From Ancylostoma caninum (Eukaryota > Nematoda > Chromadorea > Rhabditida > Ancylostomatidae), in assembly GCA_037903475.1 (NCBI GenBank), contig JBAJFG010000611.1:1674001-1738000 (forward strand): DNA of 64,000 nucleotides, given 5' to 3'. The notes under the pieces were generated by a model. It did not search any database. It was not told the DNA's origin and saw only the letters and a program-made list of their open reading frames with translations. Shown here one piece after another: positions 26,301 to 36,168 of the stretch. How positions within the stretch are numbered: the first letter of the stretch is position 1; every line of letters starts with the position of its first letter. Both the position numbers and the translations under genes were made by a program.

Positions 26301-29144
26301 TTACGCGAATCAGCTCCAGAAATTAGCGGACGCTGTTCGAGAAAGACGAGCTTTTGTCCACCTGCTCCACGATAACGCTAAGCCCCATGTAGCTAAAGAG
26401 ACACGTGAAAAGTTGGAGGAGCTGGGCTGGGACACGCTTCCCCATCCACCCTATTCCCCTGACATTGCTCCCTCTGATTATCATTTGTTTCGCCCCCTCA
26501 AGGCATTCCTGGCTAAGAAAAAATTCACCAAACTTGAAGATGTTGGAAGGGCGGTCAGCGACTTCTTTGACTCCCAGTCTCCCCAGTTCTGGGAAAAGGG
26601 GATCGCTGATCTGCCCATTAGGTGGGACATTGTAGTGGCTAATGATGGTAATTATATTGTTGAGTAAAATTCATTGTGTGCTGAATAACAAAATAAAGAA
26701 AAAAAAGGTGTCAAACGGCTCAAGACTTTCTGACCACCCTAATAGATTAATATATATTTTTTGTGCCGCCTGCCTGACTTCTACCTGGGTAACTACAGTT
26801 ATCACGCACTGTTTCCTTTCTAACTCAGTTCATGTTCTGTTTTTCTACCAGAAGAGTCTGGGAGGGTGAAGCACTGGCTTGGTACATCGGATGCCCCCCG
26901 TAAGTCATTGTACAGGGCACATAAGCATTCAACGCCTCTACGATGCTCAGATGAAGTCGAATGCGTGGCGCATCCCTCGTGACGGGATTGATTAACGCCG
27001 ACCACTTTATCCTTTCACTTTATTTTATTGTTTTGTGCAGGTGCATGCCGTACTGGGGAAAGACACAACAAAATAAACCTCAGATCTCAACTATTACCCA
27101 TGCATTGTCCATGCTCTTACGCTCTCGGGCCGTTTTTATCCTGGAACGAACTGCAGGAAGAGTGGTCATCACAGGAACAATGGGGAGCTACATAAGATTT
27201 TCTCCATAGTTTACCAGTGGCATTTTATCAAAAGCATCAAAGTGCTAACCACAGAGGACCAAACCGAAGAGAGTCAACTAGAAACCGTTGAAAACAAAGT
27301 CATGGAAGTGCGAAGAAAAAAAAACTCGTAGACATTCTGCAAGTTACAATGCCGCATTTTCCGAGAACACACATGGTGGTCAACTGTTTCAGAATGAAAA
27401 AAAAAATCCTTTTGTAGCCCAGAAGTGGTTCAATCCCATTTCTATTCCATAAAACTAGAGACGCCTCTATAAAGTATCTATACCTCATGGAGCAATAACA
27501 CAGAGAACGTCCCACAGTATCTCATAGCCTCTTGTAGATAACTTCATAAGAGGGAAAGTGCGAGTCAGTTAGGGCTTAAAAGCGAGTTATAGTTCTAGGA
27601 ATCATGTTGATCTGCCGTACTAGTAGTAGTTTAGATAGTCACTAAGACACAATGGTGGTGTGATATCTGAGCAGGAAGCGGGTTCCAAGCATAGAATAAT
27701 TTTGTTTCCGAAACTGAAGTAGTAAAGGCTGGAGTACTGCCCATTTGAATTTTAGCAACATAAAAAAGGCAGAAGCTCCGAGCATGATCCTAAATTTCTT
27801 AGGCTTCCCAGAATGTTATCTGATTAATTTTAACGTCTTTATTACTGATAGAGAAGATTGCCCGCCGCTCTTTTTCAATTATTCGATGGGAAGTGATTAC
27901 TGAAATGATTAATGTATTGGCAGAAGTAATCATTCATGGAGGCGTTGACAACGATTATCTTTTTTCCAGTGACGTCGCGTAAATAGGAAAACCGGTGACG
28001 TCTGGGAAAGACTTACAAAATTAATCCTTGTAAATACCTCATATGTAAATGTTGTAAGCGAGGAAAGGGAAGTGATCACTCTCAAGCGGAACAACTATAA
28101 ACGTTCAAGTTCTCAAGAATCTCATAATTTCCACTAAGATCCTGGAAATAGATACATTTCCTATCGCTTCGTGCAATTCGTAGTGGATCTGATTCGAATC
28201 AAAAACTTTACGCAACAGCAATGGGGTATTGAGGTCTCAACCTCAATTGGAAGAAATAGGACGCAATCTTTAAAGAAAAACTAAACCCATTTCTTTTTCA
28301 AATTTTCTCTTTTTTGATCCTAATCTATGATTCACGTCCATTCTGATTCGCATCCGTGAACAGTTCCGCGTTCCCTGGATGGAATCCCTGGTTACTCTTT
28401 GAAGCAGGTCTTCAGCTCATTCGCGCGTTTAAGTTTTTGATGAACCAATTCTGGACCCTCTCAAAGGGCTGATTACAATAATTTACGTGAGACATCACAG
28501 TACTGGGGACGAACCTGTTCTGATTCGGAACCAACAACAAGGAAGCAACATGTTGGTAAGCGAGAAAGCTATGACAGACAGTTCGTACCCTCAGCGAGCG
28601 CCCTGACCCTGCTCACCGAGAATTGGCATAAAGGAGTTCCAGACATTTTTAGAGCCTCCCAAGTATGGATGTCATTGTCATCAGCAGCTCACGCAGGTCC
28701 TGTTTTTATGAAAAACCCCAGAAAGTTTTCCTGGATGAGAGTCTGCCTTTCAGACAACGTAGCAGCCCTACGTGAACATAATCATTTCAGTTCAGAGTCG
28801 TGTTAGAGCAAGGAAATATGATTACAAGCTGGTGAAGATTAAATGCCACATAAGCGTCAAGCAGATGGAAAAACTAAAAATCCCCATGAACTTGCCTTCT
28901 TTTTTAGGGATCTTGATGGACACACACTGGTCGAGCAAGATTATTTTATTTGGTTCCATGGATTTAACCTTTTTTGGCGAGTTGAAAAGTTCAATCCTGG
29001 CTTTTCCAAATTCGCTCTCCGCAAACACAGCTGCCACGTAAGGCTTCCATTCCTGCAAGGAACATGAAATTATCTGCAAGGAAAGTAGGATAAGTAAACA
29101 TGGAGCAATACCTTGCCGAGAAATTTCTGTTGCCAAACTTCCAC
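17359..29144 (-). CDS. DOK-family adaptor (PH plus IRS/DOK-type PTB), ten exons, both ends unresolved
   Basis: DOK proteins are membrane-recruited adaptors downstream of receptor tyrosine kinases. Exons in order: 29144-29112 (VEVWQQKFLGK), 29052-28896 (FGKARIELFNS, NKIILLDQCVSIKI), 23759-23647 (end of PH, SQLMSSISSAAFPKK), 23585-23519 (Ser/Thr-rich linker), 23462-23309 (YPVLLVPSTL, GNYSLRFCDDLLALI, HFPYHDILW), 23239-23141 (GENSLGIAVENCGVYEFIC), 21560-21447, 19962-19891, 17488-17359 (contains SCYDDVVE). Every junction keeps phase. The first three coding pieces match a DOK-type PH domain (Q-x-KF-x-x-K-x-W, FG-x-ARIE, CVS); exons 5-6 follow the PTB pattern, but the LRRYG and GRRC arginine motifs are replaced by ILWAAVG and ENC. 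The intron between 28895 and 23760 starts GC, the others GT. The start Met and exons beyond 17359 were not found. YDDV is a possible phosphotyrosine site. Confidence 0.7.
18563..19203. mobile_element. MITE-like element with 24-bp perfect terminal inverted repeats and internal foldbacks
   Basis: The left end (18563-18586) begins CAGGTGGAAAAATTCC and is the exact reverse complement of the right end 19180-19203, which ends GGAATTTTTCCACCTG. Inside, the word AAATTCCAGTAGATTTCGCTT and its complement recur at least five times (for example near 18573, 18645, 18680, 18725, 19070), so the left 270 bp alone fold into several hairpins. A second CCACC-AGG end lies at about 18827-18838. No target-site duplication was seen and there is no coding capacity. 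It lies between DOK-like exons (intron 17489-19890). Confidence 0.75.
19329..19352. repeat. Perfect 24-bp palindrome
   Basis: GAAGGAATTCCA is followed directly by its exact reverse complement, with an NcoI-like CCATGG centre. It lies 125 bp from the inverted-repeat element ending at 19203, in the same intron. Confidence 0.9.
20515..20535 (+). repeat. G-rich low-complexity tract
   Basis: A purine-only GA/G tract (GAGGGAGGGGGGGAGGGG) with four G-runs, so a possible G-quadruplex on the plus strand. It lies in a DOK-like intron. Confidence 0.6.
24040..25090 (+). pseudogene. Degenerate CR1/Jockey-type LINE reverse transcriptase fragment
   Basis: Broken frames on the plus strand read an RT palm core IAAYADDIKIYAAY (about 24118), then WHIKLNASKSHVMILGG, FRDLGVLVDCSLKQS, a thumb-like NAYVLPALGYCSQLWSPFLK (about 24475-24540) and LQILGLKSS. 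The order matches CR1-like ORF2 downstream of motif C. Stops and frameshifts occur about every 100-200 bp, so it is dead. It is 5' truncated and sits antisense in the large GC-AG intron of the DOK-like gene. The same ADDIKIY signature occurs in the LINE at 47.8-50.6 kb. Confidence 0.8.
25498..26739 (+). mobile_element. Mariner DNA transposon, complete, with TA target duplication
   Basis: The element is 1242 bp. Its ends are 24-bp perfect inverted repeats beginning GGGTGGTCAGAAAGTCTTG (25498-25521 and, inverted, 26716-26739), flanked on each side by TA (25496-25497, 26740-26741), the mariner target site. One uninterrupted transposase gene fills the interior. It is inserted in the DOK-like gene's large intron, antisense to it. 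Perfect inverted repeats and an open frame indicate recent or functional insertion. A mariner called bandit is known from dog hookworm; this could be related, which cannot be checked here. Confidence 0.95.
25657..26667 (+). CDS. Mariner transposase, intact
   Basis: The protein is 336 aa, starting at MSIPQVHIRTIIFYEW. The N-terminal paired-type DNA-binding region (about 1-115) has the family words TVRNINNALGED and KPRSGRH. WIPH at 116-119 corresponds to the linker motif WVPHEL. The catalytic triad is present: D153 (TGDESW), D239 (LLHDNAKPH) and D274 (YSPDIAPSDYHLF). Thirty-four residues separate the last two, which is the DD34D mariner signature. Length matches active mariners (about 340-350 aa). 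It resembles the SETMAR/Hsmar1 branch (TRNINNA, LHDNA-PH, LPHPPYSPD). The earlier in-frame TTG at 25633 is unlikely to be used. All required residues are present, so activity is plausible but unproven. Confidence 0.95.
   Translation: MSIPQVHIRTIIFYEWRRGTGATETVRNINNALGEDTTSISTVKCCFVRFEGGDTDFEEKPRSGRHLKVEDSVILGAVKEDPEVSTRSLATRLRCSHQIVLSRLQVLGYRKVLTRWIPHVLTGSTRFTRISICQCLLLRPQRKEFLRDLITGDESWVLYDSSTRRALWLPQGEDPPTQDKSDLHPKKCLLCCFWVSRGMLYHELLPQGHTVTGSFYANQLQKLADAVRERRAFVHLLHDNAKPHVAKETREKLEELGWDTLPHPPYSPDIAPSDYHLFRPLKAFLAKKKFTKLEDVGRAVSDFFDSQSPQFWEKGIADLPIRWDIVVANDGNYIVE
26846..27015 (+). repeat. Head-less copy of the tRNA-derived SINE found at 36901-37186
   Basis: About 168 bp are nearly identical to the reverse complement of 36901-37075. 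Shared words include AGAGTCTGGGAGGRTGAAGC, ATCGGATGCCCCCCG and CATCCCTCGTGACGGGATTG, and both copies end at ACCACTTTATCCTTT. The tRNA-like head (A and B boxes) present in the other copy is absent, so this copy is 5' truncated. It lies about 100 bp downstream of the mariner, in the DOK-like intron. Confidence 0.9.
27020..28780. other. Intronic sequence of the DOK-like gene, nothing further recognised
   Basis: The rest of the 5.1 kb intron. I looked for further PH or PTB exons on the minus strand and found none; the phases at 28896 and 23759 already join PH halves correctly without another exon. Confidence 0.5.
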
Positions 29145-29934
29145 CTTGAGAACACAAAGCGGATCCATTCGACTTCGAGTAGAAAGAATTGTGAAAGACT
29201 GAAGTGAATGATTCATTCCACGTCTTTCATTAATATTTACACAAGCACATCACTGTTATACAAAAGATTCAGTGGAAACACAGCATTGATTTTTCAAAGC
29301 ACTGAGACAATGAGAGAGATCAGCTGAGGAAATCCACAATGCGATACTACATTTAATTTTCTCTTTCTCAGTAAATAAGAAGTATAGTAAATGAAGTTAC
29401 TACAGGAAGTATTCATGTGTGATTCAACGGAATTCAACAGGAAGTTCCTTTGTGGGCCAAATGCCTTTTTTCGGGTATCGCAGAACTTAACCTTGAGGTT
29501 GAGAGAGGGATATCGGTATATGCTCATGTGTACACGTTTTCAGTTGAAATTGGCTACAATTGAACAATCAATAGAACACAGCTCTCCCGGTAGTATCGAT
29601 CTGTTCAGAGTTGACCTACCTTGATTTGCTTTCATACGGTATAATTTTCTTCTGGAGTAATTTTCTTTATAATAGTGCTGCGTTTACTCGAATCAGGATG
29701 CAATAATCCAAGACTGCAAATCAAGAAAAAACTATTGGGAGGATATTAGAAGTTTTTTTCATGAGTTGCACAAAACCCTACCTGCGTCGACTTCTTAACA
29801 TGCTCAGCACCGAACAGGTAGCGAATAAGATAAACAGTCAAATTAATAATTTGAGGGTTAATTCAAAAAACTTGAAAATGGAAAAGTAGCCTCACAGCTT
29901 TTTTACCTATCCGCCGGGACTGTCATGCTCTCTC

Positions 29935-30003
29935 TTTCTCTTTCTCTCTCTCTCTCTCTCTCTCCCTCTCCCTCTCTCTCTCTCCCCTCTCTCTCTCTCT
30001 CTG
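29935..30003 (+). repeat. (CT)n microsatellite
   Basis: An almost pure CT dinucleotide tract with a few CCCT interruptions, immediately after GTCATGCTCTCTTTC. A similar short GA tract occurs at 32157-32180. Confidence 0.95.
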
Positions 30004-31730
30004 AGTATAAGAATTCTCCATTAATTCGAAGTCAAATATTCGAAATAGAATAAATTATTGCATAAGTAAGTAACCTTATAATTTTGAAATATTCATTCAG
30101 ATCAAGTTCCGAATGGAATGGAGAATGCCGAATGGGAAAAATTTCCCGAATCAAATTCCCGTTGCACTCCAGTTGTTCTATCATGCCCATCCAGGAAAAA
30201 CATCCAGACTTCGAGACCGAATTTACTACTAAAAATATGTGACGGCACAAATTCCTCGTAGTATAAAGTTACTACAAGGCAACTTTATACAATAAATGAA
30301 AAGGAAAACATGTTACAGGAACTCTGCCTATTTTAAACAGGAATACGCATCCTAGTGGTAACCAAATATTACGAGGTCACTTGAACATACTCTAGAGACT
30401 GCGAAGACCTCGAATTTCCAGGAGATAAAAGAAAAAGAAAATAGTGTAAGTAGTATTTCCCCAGCTGTTTCCCCAGATCTCTGTTTTAACCAGTTCGTTC
30501 GAGAAAACAATGACCTTGTAAAGGTTTTCCAACATTTCCCTGATCAGGTCTGATTTCGTGAATTGTTTTTGAGTAAGTATAATAAATGATCTCCTGGCAC
30601 TTTTACTTTGAATTAATAATAGGATGTATTTCAGTGAAACAATAATCGTTCTAAGTAAGAGTTTCAAAACAGCACAGCTGAAATTCTCAGGATGAGTTGA
30701 CAAACATCCAAGTCTTGTCTATGCACATGGGACTATATGAAAGAAGATTAGACAAAAACTTCCTAGGAAGTGTATCAGATACTCGTGATAGAGTAAAATC
30801 CAGAGATCGAAAACCGAGATCAGAGTGATTTCCTGTTGGCTTTGAGGAGTTCTCCAACTGCGCGAAGAGGTTAGGCAAAAGAACTGATCCAGGCAAAAGT
30901 GATCTAACAAGTTTTTCTCTGCAGCACTGTCAGTCTTGTACGCCGAGTTCTACAAGTGTTTGATGAGGCGCTGACATAGAACACTACTGAGGAATTCCTG
31001 CTATGATTCAACGGCTATTCACTATGTGTACTATTGCGAAATAGCAGCGATTAGTTATCAAAATCTGTTGAACCGCGCGAGACAGGTTCCAGTTCAGGAC
31101 GGTTTGAGTCATCCTGTATTGTGGCCATTTGAATGTAGGTTTTCCGCCTCCAATTATGATCAAGGATAATGAAATTTGTAAGATGAATGGATACAATTAA
31201 GTACAAGACAAATTGTAAAGAACAGGAAGAAAGTGAAAATCTCCCGGATCACTCCAAAGAATCCAGACAACCAGCCAGGCTGAAAATCGAGTAAAGGAGC
31301 GAGAAAGACAGCAAGCACCGGTTGGCTACGAATCAGCAATGCTGTGTGTGTGTGCTTTGAGGTTAATGCAAATAAAAATGACAGATCGAACGGACCTTCG
31401 GCAGTTAATAGGGTGTCAACGTGACGCCTAGAACTTCGTGCGCAGGAATAGTGCAGTTCGTGCGCAGTTTCAGTACTGTTCACGGTAGCGCCTGCAATAG
31501 TACGTGAATTTCATATCGATTGCTTCACGAAGGTGATAAAGATTTTTGGCGCCACACTGATGATGCTGTTATCAGTATATGGCGCCAACAAAAAACCGAG
31601 AAGCCGCTTTGCGCCACTGCACTCAGCACAGATGAGTGGAGTGCTCGCAATACAGAAGGTAAGCTGTTTGACCTTACAGAGGTCCGAGCAGTTGAAGAAA
31701 TTAATCCAAAGGAATTAATCCACGTGATCA
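30004..31730. other. Intergenic sequence upstream of the DOK-like gene
   Basis: No gene recognised. It includes a small perfect stem at about 30262-30291 (GTATAAAGTT and AACTTTATAC, 10-bp arms). The 5' exon(s) and promoter of the DOK-like gene should lie between 29145 and here. Confidence 0.3.
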
Positions 31731-31731
31731 C

Positions 31732-31915
31732 CTGATTATTCTAGTGCTGAAGGGTACAGCTGACTGGGAAGATTCGGGGCAGTTGGGCGTCTCGTCACAT
31801 CTGCAGCTGTGGACATGCGGAATAGAAGTGACATCGTGTGCCGTTGTCAACATGATAGCATCGCAGTCACATTCTTCGCATGACACCACAGAAAATGTCT
31901 TATGAATCACTGGAA
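31732..31915 (-). CDS. Candidate cysteine-rich exon, unknown protein
   Basis: On the minus strand, between an acceptor (GAAACAG) and a donor (ATCAG then gtgatc), an open frame reads SCEECDCDAIML, then HVHSCRCDETPNCPES. It has six cysteines including CxxCxC and CxC spacing, like a secreted disulphide-rich domain. I cannot name the family. The phase does not simply connect to the exons at 33.2-35.4 kb. Confidence 0.25.
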
Positions 31916-33185
31916 CTGTTTCAATACTCAAACGTGATCACTTCACTTGCCGCCGCAATTCGAATTGCCCCAACAAAAAGCGACGTTCGGCATACATAGT
32001 GCAGTTCGTTTTGGTTTTCTTCAAGTAATTCGTTTGACTTGTACCGCTGAATATGTTGTCAGAGCACTGAACGGAAACTTCTTCTCTTTCTCCTCTTTTT
32101 ACCTCAATAATAAAGCCGCTCTACTCTAATCACTTCCTTCGTTCCTTGCAATCTTCAGAGAGAGAGAGGGAGAGAGAGAGACATTCTGTGCATTTCGAGC
32201 AATTCTGATATGTATGACAGTAGAATTTTGATTTACTTAACCAACGTTCTGATTCCTGTGGCCTCCTGATTAGGTTCTACTCTCTATATCAGCCTACGCC
32301 TACTTTGTCGTAGAATTACACAAAAGATCTTGCGCTATTCGTCGTTGTTTAGATTTACGCATACGATAAGTGCACTTGGGAGCGAATAAGCTATTCTATG
32401 CATTCGAACTCGATTTATTCGATTTCGATGTTCGGAAAAAAGGAGCAGTGCAACTCTGTAAAAGTGATAAGAAAAGCTTGAGGGCTTTCGCTTTTTCAAG
32501 TGTTCAAGTTCTTTTTGAATGGACCACTAAATCGATAATTAAGTCCATTTAATTGGTTTGCTATTTGTTCCTAAATGTACAGTGGCAATAGTGACAAAGA
32601 AGAGGAGATTGCAAATCTGCGGCAGCCTGCCTGGCAAGTGATGAGGAAAGAGGGAGGGAAGGACACAAAAAATACACAGATTTATTTCATGTTAGTAGCT
32701 TACTTGATACTTGCTTTATGAGAAAGGTCTTGCACCATCATACTATTATTTCCATAGCTTATACGTCATCATTTCCTGAAGCATTAGCTGATCAGGAATC
32801 AGCCTTCGAAACATACAAAGAAGGCATTTCGAAGCTGCCTACATATGCTGACTTTCAGAGTTTATTGTACAGAAAGAAACCTTTGCAATTTCATCCTCAT
32901 TAGATCTGGTGAAAGTTTCGGGAGAACAATGTTCCGAAGCCAAATTCGGTTATGATGAAAAAGTGTGATCTCAGTTTAATATGTCAAAAAAAGGAATCTT
33001 ACCGAAGTATTAGATGAGTAATAGCTATTGGTTATGCGAAAACGTGACATTTTGACATCCTTTGTTCTTAAAAGCCGAATTTCTTAAGTTCGAGATTTGG
33101 TCCCATTCCAGAATTTTTCCAAATGCAGAATTTAAATTCGAAAACCCAGAGAACACAAGCGAAAGGCTGGGAATCGGGGTACTAC

Positions 33186-33372
33186 TTCTGTGCATTTGAA
33201 AGTACTGGCAAATGCTCCCCTTGCATACTCGTTGGCCTTGTCACAGAAAGGGAAAATGCCAAGCTCTTCGCTAGAAGTGGCCGGGTCAGCGTAAGCTGGC
33301 ACATCGTAAGGGCGAGCTCGGATGAGGCTGCTAGGCTTGTTAGTGCGGTATCTCCGCAGGTAAATCATCAGT
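33186..33372 (-). CDS. Candidate exon, unknown protein
   Basis: The minus-strand frame reads YLRRYRTNKPSSLIRARPYD, then YADPATSSEELGIFPFCDKA and NEYARGAFAS, ending at a GTAGTA donor. Codon choice looks coding. A superficial likeness to a PTB (LRRY) was considered but not upheld. The plus strand is also open and has a GTAAAT donor at 33360, so even the strand is not certain. Confidence 0.3.
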
Positions 33373-34297
33373 CTTTGTGTTCGTTTCACATCGAAGTCGA
33401 AATCTTGACAGGGTCCTGCTATTGGAGAATTGATGTTTAATGTTTCCTTTAAAATGCTACAGAGTCATGCAAGAGTCATGTAATATTATAAGACGCGATA
33501 CAACGGGACAGCAAACTTATCTACACCTACGAACAATAAGTTCCTGAACAAATGTAGGCTTAATTCTATGAGCTTCATAAAAAACAGATTTTCATTCTCA
33601 AGAAGAACATCAGGCAGAGACGAATGAAAGCTGACCGATTCTTCGTTTTTCTTTTTCGGTGTGATGTATGCGTCGTCAGTTTCAGTGCGTCATGCCGCGA
33701 AACGTATTATAAGCATTATTCTGTGCACTTCTCCGTCATCCTTTGCCTTCTATTTTGAGATGAATCCTCGGAGCATCACTGCGGAGCGCAGCCTGTTGAT
33801 GTGTGGATTCAAAGAGAAAGTTCATTAAGGAAGAGCGTAGCATTACCAGGCGTTTCTCTCAAAAAACCAGTACGTCAAGTTTTTGTTGTGTTTGTTTTGG
33901 AACCTTCCATCTTCAAAGCAACAATGAAAGACTAGCTTTCTGTGAAACTCCTATTCGCATTTTTAGAACTCGCTTTCTTCGACTAGAACACCAAGTGTAA
34001 CTTAAACTACTCTTGGTGATTTTGTGCTTTAAAAATGCTCTTTCTTCCCCTGGAGGAATTTTAAACAGTAACTACAGATGACAACTATGATTAGTTGTGA
34101 CTTCGACCCCGCAGGATTGAATGAAATAAATAGCAAAATGACGCAGATTCACTCCAATAGCACATGCATTATTTTTCCATACATACATGATTAGAAGAGT
34201 AAAGTAACAAGAGAAAGGAAAAGCCTTCTCCAAAATAGTCTGACTGCCAGAGATAGTTTCTCTAATACATTGCTATCGTGATTCCAATACATTCTCC

Positions 34298-34309
34298 CCC
34301 CCCCCCCCC
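34298..34309 (+). repeat. Poly-C tract
   Basis: A run of about twelve C followed by TCCCACCCCC. Length-variable low complexity. Confidence 0.85.
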
Positions 34310-34867
34310 TCCCACCCCCGTGTGCAAGACTGTAAGAATTGTACTTACAAATCAGATCTGTGACTGTGACGTATATATGTGCTTCAACTTTCGTGCCAGA
34401 ATTCCGACAAGAGTGCATAGTGTAGCAGTTTGGGTTAGTTTCAAGCATATGTACATACATATTATAGACTCCACTAAACCCAATTGCTATCCTTAGTATA
34501 TGCATAATTTATTATCCTTTTTAAATTGTATTTTATTGCCACCAACTACGTACATAGTTGACTCTATAACGTTTGACTCTATAAGAAAAGTCCTTCTTGT
34601 ACGAGTTTTCAAAAGATCCGACATCGCTATTGCTTCGCTAATACTCCACTTCTATCTTCCTCCCTCTTTTACAGAAAGGGAGCGGGGCCCGCTAGATGGT
34701 ATTTTTTCGATATCATAGCAATATTGCAAATACACCCATAAAGTCTTTAAAACCAATTCGGTACTCCCAAATGTTAGGTATCTTTGCGCCCTCGGCTAAA
34801 TATTATACTTCTGGTCTCATTTCCTTTCAAACTTCCCTATCGATTTGTGTAAAATCCTAGCACTCAC

Positions 34868-35444
34868 TACTGAACCTTCCCATTCGTGCAAACTCATTGG
34901 TCCTCCTTCTGCACCATTCCGAACAGTGTGGTTTGAAGACGGCGCGTTGCTTCAGGAGCTCAGGGTTTTTGGAGGCCTCGGTGAGAGCGGTCACAGTGAT
35001 GGAGACCGTCTTCCGGCTGCATTCCAAAGTGTCACCATCAACAACCTGACAGGAATTACTACATATCTAATACCTACGTTGACCTGCAAAGCATCGAGTC
35101 ACAGCTCACATATGTTTGTTTCTACCAATTTACCTACTGTCGTTTGGAGATAACTCAGAGTTGCAGAAGTACGTCCCTCAGCACTGGGAGCAGTTTTCTA
35201 TTATCTGGTCCAGCTGGACTTCTTTGATGCAGTACCGCAACAACACCAAGGAATTGTTATGAGATGGACTTAATCGGTGGTCTGTTCTGACGTACCTAGC
35301 ACTTGGACGACAATATTCTCCGGCAGCATACAGCAGGGACATCCACGGATACTCACACTTTTTCGGCGGAATCACTGATTTGCACTTTATGAAGGTGCGG
35401 TTGGAAGCATCTGGTCTATGAGTTGAGGCCAAAAGATGAAAATC
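34868..35444 (-). CDS. Two candidate exons of a cysteine-rich protein
   Basis: Exon 35444-35296 follows a CGTTTTCAG acceptor and reads FHLLASTHRPDASNRTFIKC, then SVIPPKKCEYPW and GEYCRPSA, with a strong GTACGT donor. Exon 35045-34868 reads VVDGDTLECSRKTVSITVTA, then KPHCSEWCRRRTNEFA, with a GTGAGT donor. Both look coding and cysteine-rich, but the phase between them (2 to 0) requires another small exon or a different boundary. No family recognised. Confidence 0.35.
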
Positions 35445-35693
35445 CTGAAAACGTAGACAAATAAACATGTTACAAAGAAAAGCATGGAAATTAGCCAAAT
35501 GGATCCGCATGAACTCTCAGAGAGGAACAGTGTTCAATTCCCACCGATTTTCTCTAGCAAAACAAGCGGTTTCATTTCTAAGGAATCTCGTCAGTCGAAC
35601 CTCCTTCGTTTCCACGGCTGCCAACGGTTCCTGGTCGTCGAAATTTGATCATTGAGCTCTTTCTTTTTCATCTGTATAACTGTACCTTCCGAC

Positions 35694-35769
35694 TTGAACT
35701 AATTAAATATTTTCTACTTGGCTTTGTTGTCTTGAACTAAGTAAATATTTTCTACTTGGCTTTGTTGTC
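35694..35769 (+). repeat. 38-bp tandem duplication, two units
   Basis: Units 35694-35731 and 35732-35769 both run TTGAACTAA[T/G]TAAATATTTTC through CTTTGTTGTC and differ at one base. This is a recent slipped or unequal duplication about 400 bp upstream of the protease start. Confidence 0.95.
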
Positions 35770-36088
35770 TTTTCTTCTGGCAAAATTCCATTGAAATCGC
35801 AAAATGACTGTTCTGCATTCCAACTTTTCCCGAGGTGCTAGAGCATACTATGATGATGATGATGTAGATGCGGTTTTCGACAGCACCTTACATTTTCATT
35901 AGTTTTTACAGCAATATTGATTACTTTTGTCGATTAATTCTAGAATTCGTTGTGGCACCGAGAATGTTCCTAGAATTCTAGAAAGAAACTAGAATTCCCT
36001 TTGGGAACAACGCTTGCTTGATCCTTGAATTTCGTTCCTTGTGCCCAGGAGTCTGCGATTGCCAGCGCAAGAAGCCGGTACTCATGCT

Positions 36089-36120
36089 TGATAAGGGCAC
36101 ACGCATGAAGCCGATGATAG
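36089..36120 (+). promoter_or_regulatory. GATA-factor sites upstream of the protease
   Basis: TGATAAG at 36089-36095 and TGATAG at 36115-36120 lie 35-80 bp upstream of the ATG. Extended TGATAA sites are bound by ELT-2-type GATA factors in nematode intestine, which would fit a digestive protease. The sites are short, so this is an inference. Confidence 0.45.
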
Positions 36121-36127
36121 GCAATCC

Positions 36128-36135
36128 TATAAAAG
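36128..36135 (+). promoter_or_regulatory. TATA box of the aspartic protease gene
   Basis: TATAAAAG, 34 bp before the ATG. If used, transcription would start only a few bases from the start codon, giving a very short leader. Confidence 0.55.
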
Positions 36136-36168
36136 CGTAGTGATGAATGGGCTGCTGGCAGCAGTGTC

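Noticed and set aside
29620..29635. A mini first exon (ATG AAA GCA AAT CAA G) for the DOK-like gene
   Set aside because: It has a good GT donor but ends in phase 1, while the next exon needs phase 0, so it would shift the PH frame.
33186..33372. A second PTB domain (LRRY motif)
   Set aside because: Only LRRY matches; the rest does not fit, and the true PTB exons of the DOK-like gene were found at 23.1-23.5 kb.
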